Origin: JADJPO01 sp963825645
Lineage (GTDB): Bacteria; Actinomycetota; Actinomycetes; Actinomycetales; Kineosporiaceae
NCBI GenBank assembly: GCA_963825645.1
Contig: CAWGTT010000008.1
Span: 124,001-188,000, forward strand
Direction of reading: 5' to 3'
Length of the DNA: 64,000 nt
The notes beneath the pieces are model-generated. The model was not told the DNA's origin, ran no database searches, and saw nothing but the letters and a program-made list of their open reading frames with translations. The position numbers and the translations under genes are program-made. Shown here piece after piece: positions 8,828 to 17,229 of the stretch. Each line of letters begins with the position of its first letter. The stretch's first letter is position 1.

Positions 8828-9754
8828 TCAGCCCTTGAGGCCGCCCGCGAGCAGGCCGCGCACGAAGTACCGCTGCAGGCTGATGAAGACCACGAGCGGA
8901 ATCGCGATCGACACGAAGGCCCCGGAAGTCAGGCGCTGCCACTCGTTCCCGCGGGTGCCGGCGAGGTCGGCCAGGCGGACGGTGAGCGGAGCCACGTCGG
9001 GCGTGCCCCCTGCGAAGATCAGCGCAACGAGCAGGTCGTTCCAGACCCAGAGGAACTGGAAGATCCCGAAGGCTGCTATCGCCGGGACGATGAGCGGCAG
9101 GGTCACGCTGCGGAAGATCCGGGCGTGGTCCGCCCCGTCGACTCTGGCCGCCTCGATCAGCTCCCGGGGCAGCTCGGATATGAAGTTGTGCAGCAGGAAG
9201 ATCGCCAGGGGCAGGGCGAAGATCGAGTGCGCGATCCACACCGTCCAGAACTTCGACGGACCCTCCAGACCCCAGCCGGAGAAGATCTGGAGCAGGGGCA
9301 CGAGCGCCATCTGGATCGGGACGATCTGAAGCGCGAAGATCCCGATGAAGACCCAGTCCCTGCCCCACCAGTCCATCCAGGCCAACGCGTAGGCAGCAAG
9401 TGCGGCGAACAGCAGCGGGAAGAGCACGGCCGGGATGGTGATGACGAAGGAGTTGAGGAAGTACGACGACAACGGGTTCGACCCGCCGAACAGCACGTCG
9501 TCGTAGTTCTCCAGCGTCACCTGTGGGTCGCCGAAGAACGTCCACCATCCGGTCGTCTTGATCTGCCGCTCCGGGCGGAAGGACGAGATCGCCAGACCGA
9601 ACGTGGGGATGGTCCACACCACGGCGATGAGAATCGCCGTGAGCGAGGCAGCCCGTCCGGACAGCCGATCGCGGACCCGACGGGAGCGCGGCTGGGCCTG
9701 CGAGATCTCCGCCGCCTGCGTGGCAACTGGAACGGGAGGGGTCGTGGCGGTCAT
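8828..9754 (-). CDS. CUT1 carbohydrate ABC transporter permease (MalG/AglG-like)
   Basis: The second membrane subunit of a sugar importer (308 aa). It has a proline-rich cytoplasmic N-terminus, six predicted membrane helices, and the EAA loop ELIEAARVDGADHARIFRSV at about 210-230, which docks onto the ATPase. The ending, RYFVRGLLAGGLKG, is typical of MalG-type permeases. The ATG overlaps the stop of the upstream permease by 4 bp (ATGA), so the two are translationally coupled. No ATPase gene is present in the cluster; actinobacterial CUT1 importers commonly share an MsiK-type ATPase encoded elsewhere. Confidence 0.92.
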   Translation of the reverse strand: MTATTPPVPVATQAAEISQAQPRSRRVRDRLSGRAASLTAILIAVVWTIPTFGLAISSFRPERQIKTTGWWTFFGDPQVTLENYDDVLFGGSNPLSSYFLNSFVITIPAVLFPLLFAALAAYALAWMDWWGRDWVFIGIFALQIVPIQMALVPLLQIFSGWGLEGPSKFWTVWIAHSIFALPLAIFLLHNFISELPRELIEAARVDGADHARIFRSVTLPLIVPAIAAFGIFQFLWVWNDLLVALIFAGGTPDVAPLTVRLADLAGTRGNEWQRLTSGAFVSIAIPLVVFISLQRYFVRGLLAGGLKG

Positions 9755-10725
9755 CGGATCTCCCTCTGCCGAGCAAGGTTGCGGACCTGGTAGAAGACGA
9801 TCGGCGTCACCAGGATGAACAGGACGACCGCGAGCGCGGAGCCACGACCGAGCTGCCCGGCACGGAACGCCTGGGTGTAGAGCTCGTTGGCGACCACGCT
9901 GGTCTCGAACTGGCCACCGGTCATGGTCCGGACGATGTCGAACACCTTCAGCACGCCGATCGAAATGGTCACGTAGACCACGATGACCGCGGGGCGGATG
10001 CTCGGCAGGGTGACGCTCCAGAACATCTGCCAGGGGTTGACCCCGTCGAGCCGGGCCGCCTCGATGATGTCGTTGGGGATGCCCTTGATCGCCGCGGAGA
10101 GCACCACCATCGCGAAGCCCGCTTGGATCCAGATCATCACGATGATCAGGAACACCGTGTTGGACGGCGCATTGAGCAGCCACCCACCCGACGGAGGGGT
10201 TCCGCCGAGCCAGATCACCACCTGGTTCAGCAAGCCGATCTGGGGCAGGCTCGGTGGCCGCGCCGCGTAGACGAACTTCCAGATGATCCCCGCGCCCACG
10301 AACGAGATCGCCATCGGCATGAACACGAAGATCTTCTGGAGCGACTCCGTCTTCGACTTGTCGATGAGCAGCGCGTAGACGAGCCCGAATGCCGTCGCGA
10401 AGAACGGCGTCAGCAGTACCCAGATCCCGGTGTTGCGCAGGACGATGAGGATCTCGCGCTGGCTGAAGATCCAGCTGTAGTTCTCCAGCCCGCGCCAGCC
10501 CGAGCCGGAGGGGCCGAGGAAGGACAGGATCACGGTCCGCACGGTCGGGTACACGAGGCCGACGAGCAGCAGAAACACCGCGGGTCCGACGAAGATGGCC
10601 AGCTGGTACCGCTCCCGGCCCTTGCGGGGGGCCCTGTCCGCCACGAAGACGATGATGGCGACGGCGATCAACCACGCGACGATGCCAAGTCCCAGTTGAA
10701 GCAGCTTGGCCTGCCAGTCCTCCAT
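9751..10725 (-). CDS. CUT1 carbohydrate ABC transporter permease (MalF/AglF-like)
   Basis: The first membrane subunit of the sugar importer (324 aa). It has an N-terminal helix, five or six further membrane helices, and the EAA loop DIIEAARLDGVNPWQMFWSV at about 230-250. The ATG at 10725 was chosen because GGGAGGAAG lies just upstream; a longer frame to 10818 has no support. It sits between the binding-protein gene and the second permease in one operon. A strong hairpin separates it from the binding-protein gene and probably lowers permease output relative to the binding protein. Confidence 0.92.
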   Translation of the reverse strand: MEDWQAKLLQLGLGIVAWLIAVAIIVFVADRAPRKGRERYQLAIFVGPAVFLLLVGLVYPTVRTVILSFLGPSGSGWRGLENYSWIFSQREILIVLRNTGIWVLLTPFFATAFGLVYALLIDKSKTESLQKIFVFMPMAISFVGAGIIWKFVYAARPPSLPQIGLLNQVVIWLGGTPPSGGWLLNAPSNTVFLIIVMIWIQAGFAMVVLSAAIKGIPNDIIEAARLDGVNPWQMFWSVTLPSIRPAVIVVYVTISIGVLKVFDIVRTMTGGQFETSVVANELYTQAFRAGQLGRGSALAVVLFILVTPIVFYQVRNLARQREIR

Positions 10726-10802
10726 GAGCTTCCTCCCTGGCCAGCGACGGTGTGAAAGGAACTGAGAAGCTGCGTGACGTGGCTCGAAAGAACCCGGTGA
10801 AA

Positions 10803-10836
10803 CGTCCGGCCCGGACACTAGCGTCCGGGCCGGACG
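10803..10836 (-). terminator. Intercistronic hairpin between binding protein and permeases
   Basis: A perfect 14-bp stem (arm CGTCCGGCCCGGAC) with a 6-nt loop lies 16 nt after the stop codon of the binding-protein gene, followed on the transcript by a modest T-rich stretch. Such elements act as partial terminators or 3' stabilisers that keep solute-binding protein levels above permease levels. The function is inferred. Confidence 0.6.
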
Positions 10837-10851
10837 ATTACCAGCCTCTGA

Positions 10852-12240
10852 TCAGCTAGCGGGCCAGGATGCCTCGATGAAGTCGGCGACGTCCTTGGTC
10901 GACTTGCCGGTGATCCAGTCGGTCATGCCCTTCCAGAAGGAACCGGCACCCACGGCACCGGGCATCAGGTCGGAGCCGTCGAAACGGAAGACGGCGTTGG
11001 GGTCCTGCAGGATCTCGACCGACAGGACGTTGATCGGGCTGGGCTCACCGGTGTCCGCCGACACCACGTTGGCGACGTCCAGACCCTTGTTCGCGGAGAT
11101 GAACTCACCGATCTTGGCCCGGGTGTTCGCGTACTCCGGGGACTCCAGGTAGAGCTGCACGGCCTCGGTCTCGGGCTTGTCGTTGAAGGCGGCCATGAAC
11201 TCGCCGCCGCCCAGGACCGGCTTGCCCTTCGACGGGTCGATCGGCGGCAGGTAGAAGGCGAAGATCTCGCCGTCTTCGGCGATCGTGGTGCCCTCGGGCC
11301 ACTGGTTGGCGTAGAACGACGCCTGGCGGTGCAGGGCGCAGTTCCCGTCCAGGATCGGCAGACCGCCCTCCTGGAACGCCGTGGTGGCGATGGTGTTGAC
11401 ACCGCCGTAACCGCCGTTGACGTACTTGGGGTCCTTGAGGATCTTGCCGGCCTGGTCCATCGCGGCGATGACCTTGGGGTCGTTGAACGGGATCTCGTGA
11501 GTGGTCCACTGGTCGTAGGCGTCAGGGCCCGCGGTACGGAGCATGACGTCCTCTATCCAGTCTGTCGCCGGCCAGCCGGTGGCCTCACCGGACTCGATCC
11601 CGGCGCACCACGGCCGCTGCACGCCGTCGGAGCCCCACTTGGCCGCGATGTCGTCGGTCAGCTTGAGCATCTCGTCCCAGGTCGTCGGGACGGTCCAGCC
11701 GTTCTCGGTGAACATCGACGGCGAGTACCACACGAAGGACTTCACGTTGGCGCCCAGCGGAGGGGCGTAGAACGTGCCGTCCACCGTGCCGTACTTCAGC
11801 CAGTCGGCGGAGTAGTTGGCCTCGGCCGCAGCCTTGACCTTGTCGGACGCGGGCTTCACGGCGCCCTTCCCGACCAGGGTGGAGAGCAGGCCCGGCTGCG
11901 GGATCGGTGCCAGGTCAGGCGCGTTACCGCCGTCGACGCGGACCTGAAGCTGGGCCTCGAACTCGCCCGAGCCCTCCCACACGATGTCAATACCCGTGCA
12001 GTCCTCGAAGGGCTTGAAGGACTCGTCGAAGCGATCGGCCTCGATGTCACGGATGGAGGTGTAGATGTTGACCTTGGCACCGTCGAAGGTCCCGTAGTCG
12101 GCGAAGGCAGCGCAATCGACCGAGCCGTCTGCTGCGCTGCTGCTCCCGTCGCTACTGCCGCCACAGGCGGCGACCGCCAGCGACAGGCCTAGGACGCCTG
12201 CTAGGGCGGCGTACCCACGTTGCGACGTTCGTGTTCCCAT
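10852..12240 (-). CDS. Sugar ABC transporter substrate-binding lipoprotein
   Basis: An extracytoplasmic solute-binding protein of family 1 (462 aa). A lipoprotein signal is followed by the lipobox LAVAAC with acylated Cys26 and then a Gly/Ser-rich tether. The mature part has features shared with alpha-glucoside (AglE-like) binding proteins: SGEFEAQLQVRVDGGNAPDL early on, then the IPQPGLLSTLV and WYSPSMFTENGW segments. The sugar is therefore probably an oligo- or alpha-glucoside, but this is inference. The ATG at 12240 is preceded by GGAGGACACTTC; the in-frame extension upstream is not supported. It is the first gene of the importer operon, and no regulator or glycosidase gene is attached. Confidence 0.9.
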   Translation of the reverse strand: MGTRTSQRGYAALAGVLGLSLAVAACGGSSDGSSSAADGSVDCAAFADYGTFDGAKVNIYTSIRDIEADRFDESFKPFEDCTGIDIVWEGSGEFEAQLQVRVDGGNAPDLAPIPQPGLLSTLVGKGAVKPASDKVKAAAEANYSADWLKYGTVDGTFYAPPLGANVKSFVWYSPSMFTENGWTVPTTWDEMLKLTDDIAAKWGSDGVQRPWCAGIESGEATGWPATDWIEDVMLRTAGPDAYDQWTTHEIPFNDPKVIAAMDQAGKILKDPKYVNGGYGGVNTIATTAFQEGGLPILDGNCALHRQASFYANQWPEGTTIAEDGEIFAFYLPPIDPSKGKPVLGGGEFMAAFNDKPETEAVQLYLESPEYANTRAKIGEFISANKGLDVANVVSADTGEPSPINVLSVEILQDPNAVFRFDGSDLMPGAVGAGSFWKGMTDWITGKSTKDVADFIEASWPAS

Positions 12241-12344
12241 GAAGTGTCCTCCGGTCTCGTTCGCCGGGCACCTACCCGGGCTGGCCTTGGCCGCCATGTA
12301 AGCCCCTCAGGCAGAGGGTGGCAACAGGCACGGCGCACCGGGGC

Positions 12345-12362
12345 CGTAACGATTGCGTCACG
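12345..12362. promoter_or_regulatory. Imperfect palindrome in the importer promoter region
   Basis: CGTAACGATTGCGTCACG has two CGTnACG arms in inverted orientation (6 of 9 base pairs match), about 105 bp upstream of the binding-protein start. LacI-family operators of sugar importers look broadly like this, but no regulator gene is adjacent. The rest of the 532-bp gap between the importer and the next gene (12241-12772) shows only a tandem 10-mer, GGCTACGTGC twice at 12405-12424, and no credible gene. Confidence 0.3.
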
Positions 12363-12772
12363 TGACCTCGTCGCGCGGCGAGCGACCGCTCGGAGCACCA
12401 AGGTGGCTACGTGCGGCTACGTGCTGTCGCGTCGAGGGAATCGGAGCCTCCGACGTCCGAGGGCGGGCGAGAGTCCTATGATCGGCGGCGGTCGAACCGT
12501 CCCGTGCGCCCGCGTGGAACCAGCCCGGGAGCACAGCGCAGCGGTGGTCTTCTCGTCCGAGACGCCGCCGTGCCGTCGACGCCACCGGATGTTCGGCCAT
12601 GACCGCCTCGGTCGAGAGCGACTCGATGGCGGCGCGCCGGGCCGGTTCCGGGAACGGAGGCGCCGGGCCACCCCCATGAGCACCCCGCGCACGCTTGGGG
12701 TCACTGGCTGCCCGCGACGACCCGCAGCTCCTCGCCTGGCAGCCCCGCGGACCATGACGGGATAATCGGCAG

Positions 12773-13207
12773 GTGGTCTCTGTCGCACTCGCCCTGGCCC
12801 TTCGCGAGGCAGGGCTGCGCTGGGAGCCGACGCCCGGCGACCGGTTCGTGCTGCCGAACCGGCAGATGGACGAGGACGTGTTCGTGCTGTCCGATATGAC
12901 GGTCGAGGTGTACAGGTTCCCCACCGGTTCGGTGATCGGGTTCAACGGCACGACCGAGTGGGCGCTGGACTCGGTACAGCAGGAGGAGGCGCTCTGGCTG
13001 CCCGCCGAGGACCAGCTGCGCCGGCGGCTGGCCGGACTGTTCGTCCGCCTGGAGGCCCTGCCGGACGAGGGCGGAGCCGAGCGTTTCGCGGTGACTGTCC
13101 GCACCCCGTCAGGTGAGCAGACCTACGTCGACCCCGAGCCGGCCCAGGCCTACGGCGCTGCCCTGCTCAGCGTCCTCACCGAGCTGCGGGCGCCGATCGC
13201 CGGCTGA
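12773..13207 (+). CDS. Conserved actinobacterial hypothetical protein
   Basis: I recognise this only as a short conserved actinobacterial protein with no assigned function (144 aa). The conserved stretch includes GDRFVLPNRQMDEDVFVLSD and then GFNGTTEWALDS, followed by LWLPAEDQL. It looks like a single soluble alpha/beta domain with no signal peptide or membrane helix. Codon use fits the genome. The start is the first GTG of a GTG-GTC pair with a weak ribosome site, so the exact N-terminus is uncertain. It converges on the PAC2 gene with 3 bp between stop codons. Confidence 0.75.
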   Translation: MVSVALALALREAGLRWEPTPGDRFVLPNRQMDEDVFVLSDMTVEVYRFPTGSVIGFNGTTEWALDSVQQEEALWLPAEDQLRRRLAGLFVRLEALPDEGGAERFAVTVRTPSGEQTYVDPEPAQAYGAALLSVLTELRAPIAG

Positions 13208-13210
13208 GCC

Positions 13211-14134
13211 CTATCCGTCAGCGCGGCCGCGGCGTTCGTTCTCGGCAGCCAGGTACCGCTCCAGCTCGGCCCCCAGCTCGTCGGCCGAGGGCAGGTCCGC
13301 GGGAGTCGGGCCGATAGGCGAGTCCTCCTCGGCCACCAGAGCGTCGTACTGCTCCTCGAGGGCCCGGACGACGGCCTGCACCTCAGGCTGGTCGGCCACT
13401 TCGGCGGCGATCGCTGCCTGAACCTGCTCACCCGCTGTGGCCAGGGCCTGGGTCGGAAGCCGTAGCCCGCCGAGCCTTCCCACCGACTCCAGCAGTACCT
13501 GCGCCGCGGCCGGGTACTCGTTCTGGGAGAGGTAGTGCGGAACGTGGACGGCGAACCCGGCCGCCTCGCGCTCGCCCTCGCCCAGTCTCAGCTCGAGCAG
13601 GCCCGTCATGTGGCCCGGAACCTGTACCTGACCCACCCACTTGCGGTAGCCGGCCACGCGCTCGGAGTTGGTGGAGTGGGCGGTCACCCCGACCGGCCGG
13701 GTATGCGGCACGCCCATAGGGATGGCATGCGCGCCGATCGACAACCGCACGCCGTAGTGGTCGACGACCTGCTGCACTGCGGCCACGAACCGCTCCCACT
13801 GCACGTCGGGCTCCGGCCCTACCAGCAGCAGGAAGCTCGTCCCGTCGAGGTCGGTGGCCAGGTGCAGTTCCAGGGTGGGCTGCTGGTAGGACTGCCAGTG
13901 GTCGGTGTCGAAGGTCATCACCGGACGCCGGGCCCGGTAGTCGAAGACCTGGTCGAGGTCGAAGCGGACCAGCACCCGATGCTCGAGGGTATCCATCAGA
14001 TGCTGCACGGCGAGCCGGCCCGCCTGACCGGCGTCGATGAAACCGGTCAGGAAGAACAACAACACGGGCGAGTCCAGCTCGCCGGTCTGCGGCTGCTCCG
14101 CGGTGAACTCGTACAGCCCGCGGGGATCAAGCAC
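13211..14134 (-). CDS. PAC2 family protein
   Basis: A protein of the PAC2 (proteasome assembly chaperone 2-like) superfamily, 307 aa. The PAC2 core covers about residues 15-225, with LLFFLTGFIDAGQAG near the start, a TFDTDHWQSYQQP segment, and GAHAIPMGVPHTRPVGVTAH in the middle. The C-terminal 80 residues are an acidic helical tail. Actinobacterial PAC2 proteins are often discussed in connection with the Pup-proteasome system, but their function is unproven. The GTG at 14134 was chosen because AAAAAGGGAG precedes it and family proteins begin near this LDPRGLYEF sequence; the longer frame upstream has no support. Confidence 0.85.
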   Translation of the reverse strand: MLDPRGLYEFTAEQPQTGELDSPVLLFFLTGFIDAGQAGRLAVQHLMDTLEHRVLVRFDLDQVFDYRARRPVMTFDTDHWQSYQQPTLELHLATDLDGTSFLLLVGPEPDVQWERFVAAVQQVVDHYGVRLSIGAHAIPMGVPHTRPVGVTAHSTNSERVAGYRKWVGQVQVPGHMTGLLELRLGEGEREAAGFAVHVPHYLSQNEYPAAAQVLLESVGRLGGLRLPTQALATAGEQVQAAIAAEVADQPEVQAVVRALEEQYDALVAEEDSPIGPTPADLPSADELGAELERYLAAENERRGRADG

Positions 14135-14615
14135 CTGGCACTCCCTTTTTCCGGTTCCGGGTGAGAGCACTACTGAACCACGCCCGACGCTCTGACGCCG
14201 GGCGGGACGGTGCGTGACGGAATGCGCTGGGCCGTGCGCCTGATGGCGCACAAAGAGAAGCGGCTCCGACCGGTTGCCCGCCAGGTCCCTTTGCCTTGTC
14301 CGCGGGCGCTCCCGCCGAAACGTTCACGCGCCGTCGGTCTGTGGCTTTCGGTCACTTGCCTGGGTGAGCCGGTCCGAGCCGCCTTGAGATCCACCCTGCT
14401 CCTGCGCGCCTATCCCGTCCCGGGACGAATGTCCCGACATCCACGGGTGGAGCGGGCCGCGCGACGCGCAGCCGGGCGGGAGTCGGTGAGCCTCGCCCGA
14501 AGGGTCGGCAGATACCGTAAGTCCTGACGAATCCCGATTGTGGCGGATCAGATCGACCGCCCGCCCGGCGTTCCCGGTAGTCGTCCGCTCTGCTCGCGGC
14601 AGGAGGTGAACGAGG
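14135..14615. other. 481-bp gene-free stretch upstream of PBP-like gene
   Basis: No convincing gene was found; the overlapping frames lack family similarity. One perfect 7-bp stem with a 4-nt loop (GTGCGCC-TGAT-GGCGCAC) lies at 14234-14251, upstream of the PAC2 gene on its strand, without a U-tract. The stretch must contain the promoters of both divergent neighbours. I could not assign it to a known riboswitch. Confidence 0.5.
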
Positions 14616-16358
14616 TTGACGGGTCTGGTCGGCAAGCTGTCGGGGGGCGCCGTCTTCCTCGTGCTGTTCGCCCTCCTGGCGCTGCTCGCCTGGCGGACGC
14701 TGCCCTCCGCGGTGGTCGCCCTGGAACAGCCGCAAGCGGCGAAGGACTACGCCCAGGCCTGGCAGCGTGGCGAACTCGATCGGGTGTCCTACGACCCGGC
14801 GTCCGCCCCGGACGTGGGCGACGCCGACCCGAAACGCATCGCCGAGAGCGTGCTGACGATGGTCCGCGACATCTCGGACGCCGACCAGAACCACCCACTC
14901 GAGGTGGCCCCCGTCGGCGAACCGCGCCAGCAGGTCGGCGACGCGGGCGAGCTGCGCAACGGGGACCTCATCCAGCCGCTCGAGGTGACCTGGGACCTCG
15001 GTGGCCAGCGACGCTGGACCTACCGCACCGACGTCGTCGTCCGGGAGACCGAGGGCAGGCAGCGGGTGGTGTGGCGGCCGAGCGCCGTCCACCCGGACCT
15101 CACCCAAGGCCTGGTGCTGGTCTCGAGCAGGCTGCGGACCCCGCGCGCCCCGGTCCTGGACGCCTCGCGGCGCGTCCTCTCCGCGAGCCAGGCCCCGACC
15201 CTTGTCGGGAGTACGCAGGAGGCCACCCAGAAGCTGGCGGAGACCTACCCGGGGCGGGTCCGGCCGGGCGACGTGGTCGGGATCAGCGGGCTGCAGCAGG
15301 TCTACGACGCTCAGCTGGCCGGGACCGCCGGGCTGGAGATCGACGTGGTGCGCCTCGCGGACTACGCCCCGCTCCAGCCTCCCGTCGGTCAGGTCCACGT
15401 GGTCCCTCCGGTGCCGGGAAAGCCGCTCCTGCTCAGCCTGGACCCGACGTGGCAGGCCCGCGCCGAGGCCGCGGTCCGCACGTCGTCGACCGCGACCGCA
15501 CTGGTCGCGTTCAACGCCCTGACGGGAGAGGTGCTCGCCGACGCGAACTCGGGGACCGGGGGCCGCGACATCGGCCTGCAGGGCAAGTACCCGCCGGGTT
15601 CGGTATTCCGGATCGTGACTATGCTGGCGCTCGCCCGTCACACCGGACTCGACAGCACCGCCGCCTTCGACTGCACGGCGTGGGCATTCGGGGAGCAGAG
15701 CTTCGTCAGCCCGGCCACCGCGCCGACCGCCACCACGGTCGACGTCGCCTCGGCCTTCGCGAGGAACTGCGTGAGCGGGTTCGCCCGAGCGGCGAGCACC
15801 CTCAGCGACGAGCAGCTCCGGGACGCCGGGAGCTCCCTGGGCATCGGCATGCCGAGCGCGACCGGAACCGGCGCCTTCAACGGTGCCCTTCCCCCCACGG
15901 ACGACAAACTGGTCCGGGTGCAGAACGCCCTGGGCGAGGGCCAGGTGCTGGCCAGCCCTCTGGCGCTGGCGAGGGCGTCCGCAACGGTCTCCGGCGGCGT
16001 CGCGAGGACATCGCGTCTGGTCCTGCCGCTGACGGCCGGGCCGACCGATGGCGCCGAGCCGGACGAACCCACCCTGACCCGTGCCGAGCAGGCCACCCTG
16101 CAACAGCTGATGGCGCTGTCGGTGCGGACCGATGAGCAGCTCACCCCGCTGCGCTCGGCGAGCGCCGGACAGGTGTTCGCCGTTGCCGGCACGGCGGGCT
16201 ACGGCCCATCGGCAGCCGCGGATGTGCACGCCTGGTGCACCGGTTACCAGGGGAACATCGCCTTCGCGGTGTTCGTTGCCGGCAACCCCGTGACCGCGGC
16301 CACCGACACCTACCGGGCCCGCTCGGCCGCACAAGTGGCGGCCGACTTCCTCGGCTGA
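14616..16358 (+). CDS. Penicillin-binding-protein-like, catalytic motifs lost
   Basis: A membrane-anchored class B PBP relative of 580 aa. One N-terminal helix (about 8-26) is followed by an NTF2-like MecA_N domain (about 38-160), a dimerisation-like region and a transpeptidase-fold domain from about 270 to the end. The three motifs of the active site are degraded. The SxxK tetrad reads S329-V-F-R332, so the general-base lysine is arginine. The SxN region reads ARNCVSGF where active relatives have HSCNTAF. The KTG box reads TAG at 525-527. Such a protein should not acylate substrate or bind beta-lactams well, so a structural or regulatory cell-wall role is inferred. The frame is intact and codon use normal. 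The TTG start follows AGGAGGTG. Confidence 0.85.
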   Translation: MTGLVGKLSGGAVFLVLFALLALLAWRTLPSAVVALEQPQAAKDYAQAWQRGELDRVSYDPASAPDVGDADPKRIAESVLTMVRDISDADQNHPLEVAPVGEPRQQVGDAGELRNGDLIQPLEVTWDLGGQRRWTYRTDVVVRETEGRQRVVWRPSAVHPDLTQGLVLVSSRLRTPRAPVLDASRRVLSASQAPTLVGSTQEATQKLAETYPGRVRPGDVVGISGLQQVYDAQLAGTAGLEIDVVRLADYAPLQPPVGQVHVVPPVPGKPLLLSLDPTWQARAEAAVRTSSTATALVAFNALTGEVLADANSGTGGRDIGLQGKYPPGSVFRIVTMLALARHTGLDSTAAFDCTAWAFGEQSFVSPATAPTATTVDVASAFARNCVSGFARAASTLSDEQLRDAGSSLGIGMPSATGTGAFNGALPPTDDKLVRVQNALGEGQVLASPLALARASATVSGGVARTSRLVLPLTAGPTDGAEPDEPTLTRAEQATLQQLMALSVRTDEQLTPLRSASAGQVFAVAGTAGYGPSAAADVHAWCTGYQGNIAFAVFVAGNPVTAATDTYRARSAAQVAADFLG

Positions 16359-16365
16359 GCCGGAC

Positions 16366-16794
16366 TCAGGTCTCCGCCCGCTGCGCAACGGCATCCAACG
16401 CCGCACTCCAGCGGGACGTGAGGGCCTCGATGTCGACCGCTGCCGGCAGATGCTCCTGCTTGAGGTCCAGCACCGTGGCCTCGCCGTCCGCCCGCAGGTC
16501 GACCTCCACCACGGACGCCGGGGCGTCGGCGGTCTCGTGCCAGGACACCCGAAGCTGTTCGAGAGGGTGATAGCTGCGCAGGACCCCGTTCGCGCCGTCG
16601 GCCGTGTGGTACGGCTCACCCTTCGCGCCGAGGCGCGCACCCTCGCCGAGCAGAGCCTGGGCACCGCTGTCGCTGACCAGCACCTCCCACACGTGCGCGA
16701 GCGGGGCAGCCACCGACCGGCTGACCTGCACGACGGGGTTCGGCTGATCTGCGATGTCCTGACCCTCTGGCTGCGTTCCCGCGGTTGCCGTCAT
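16366..16794 (-). CDS. SRPBCC (START-like) domain protein
   Basis: A small single-domain protein of 142 aa in the SRPBCC/AHSA1-like superfamily. The VVQVSRSVAAPLAHVWEVLV start of the helix-grip fold is near residue 20, a RVSWHE strand lies in the middle, and an amphipathic C-terminal helix around ALTSRWSAALDAV closes the cavity. Family members bind hydrophobic ligands or act on HSP90-type partners; no specific ligand can be read from the sequence. The ATG at 16794 was chosen because AGGAGGAGCT directly precedes it, rather than the longer frame to 16863. It converges on the PBP-like gene with only 7 bp between stops. Confidence 0.82.
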   Translation of the reverse strand: MTATAGTQPEGQDIADQPNPVVQVSRSVAAPLAHVWEVLVSDSGAQALLGEGARLGAKGEPYHTADGANGVLRSYHPLEQLRVSWHETADAPASVVEVDLRADGEATVLDLKQEHLPAAVDIEALTSRWSAALDAVAQRAET

Positions 16795-17229
16795 AGCTCC
16801 TCCTGGATCGCCGTCGACGTCGACCTGCCCGAGACCATCCCAGCGCGAGCGGGGCTGGTCCACAAGTCCTCTGTTTCCTCGATCCCCCGATGGTCGCAGT
16901 GATCACACATGTGGTGGTCCGGGGACGGCTCGGACCCCCCGTTCGCCCGCGCCACCCGGGTGAGATCGGCGAGGGTCAACCGTCCGACGCCGGGGCGCAG
17001 ACCGTCCGGTACGCCGCGTGCACCGGATGCGCGTCCGCCCACCGGGGGCGGCGCGACCGGGCCGGCCCCGACCGGGTGAGGCCTATGCGCTCAGTAGTCG
17101 CCGCCGACGCCCCGGCGCCGCGTCCGTCGCCTACGCCCTGCGCACCCGGCTCAAAGGGCCCGCGCGCCCTGCCGATGGTCCCCGCAGCGCCGCTCAGAGC
17201 GGTTTCCCGAGGTCACGGAGGACCGCCGA
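16795..17229. other. 435-bp gene-free stretch
   Basis: It lies between two divergent genes. Long frames here have the low-complexity arginine/proline composition of shadow frames and no family similarity. No riboswitch, hairpin with a U-tract, or recognisable operator was seen. Confidence 0.5.

Noticed and set aside
14135..14615. A riboswitch (c-di-AMP/ydaO type) upstream of the PBP-like gene
   Set aside because: The conserved strings and pairing of that class could not be found on either strand.
14352..16664. A 770-residue open frame on the minus strand opposite the PBP-like gene
   Set aside because: It is Arg/Gly-rich without any family pattern and is fully antisense to a gene with clear domains and a good ribosome site; it is a high-GC shadow frame.
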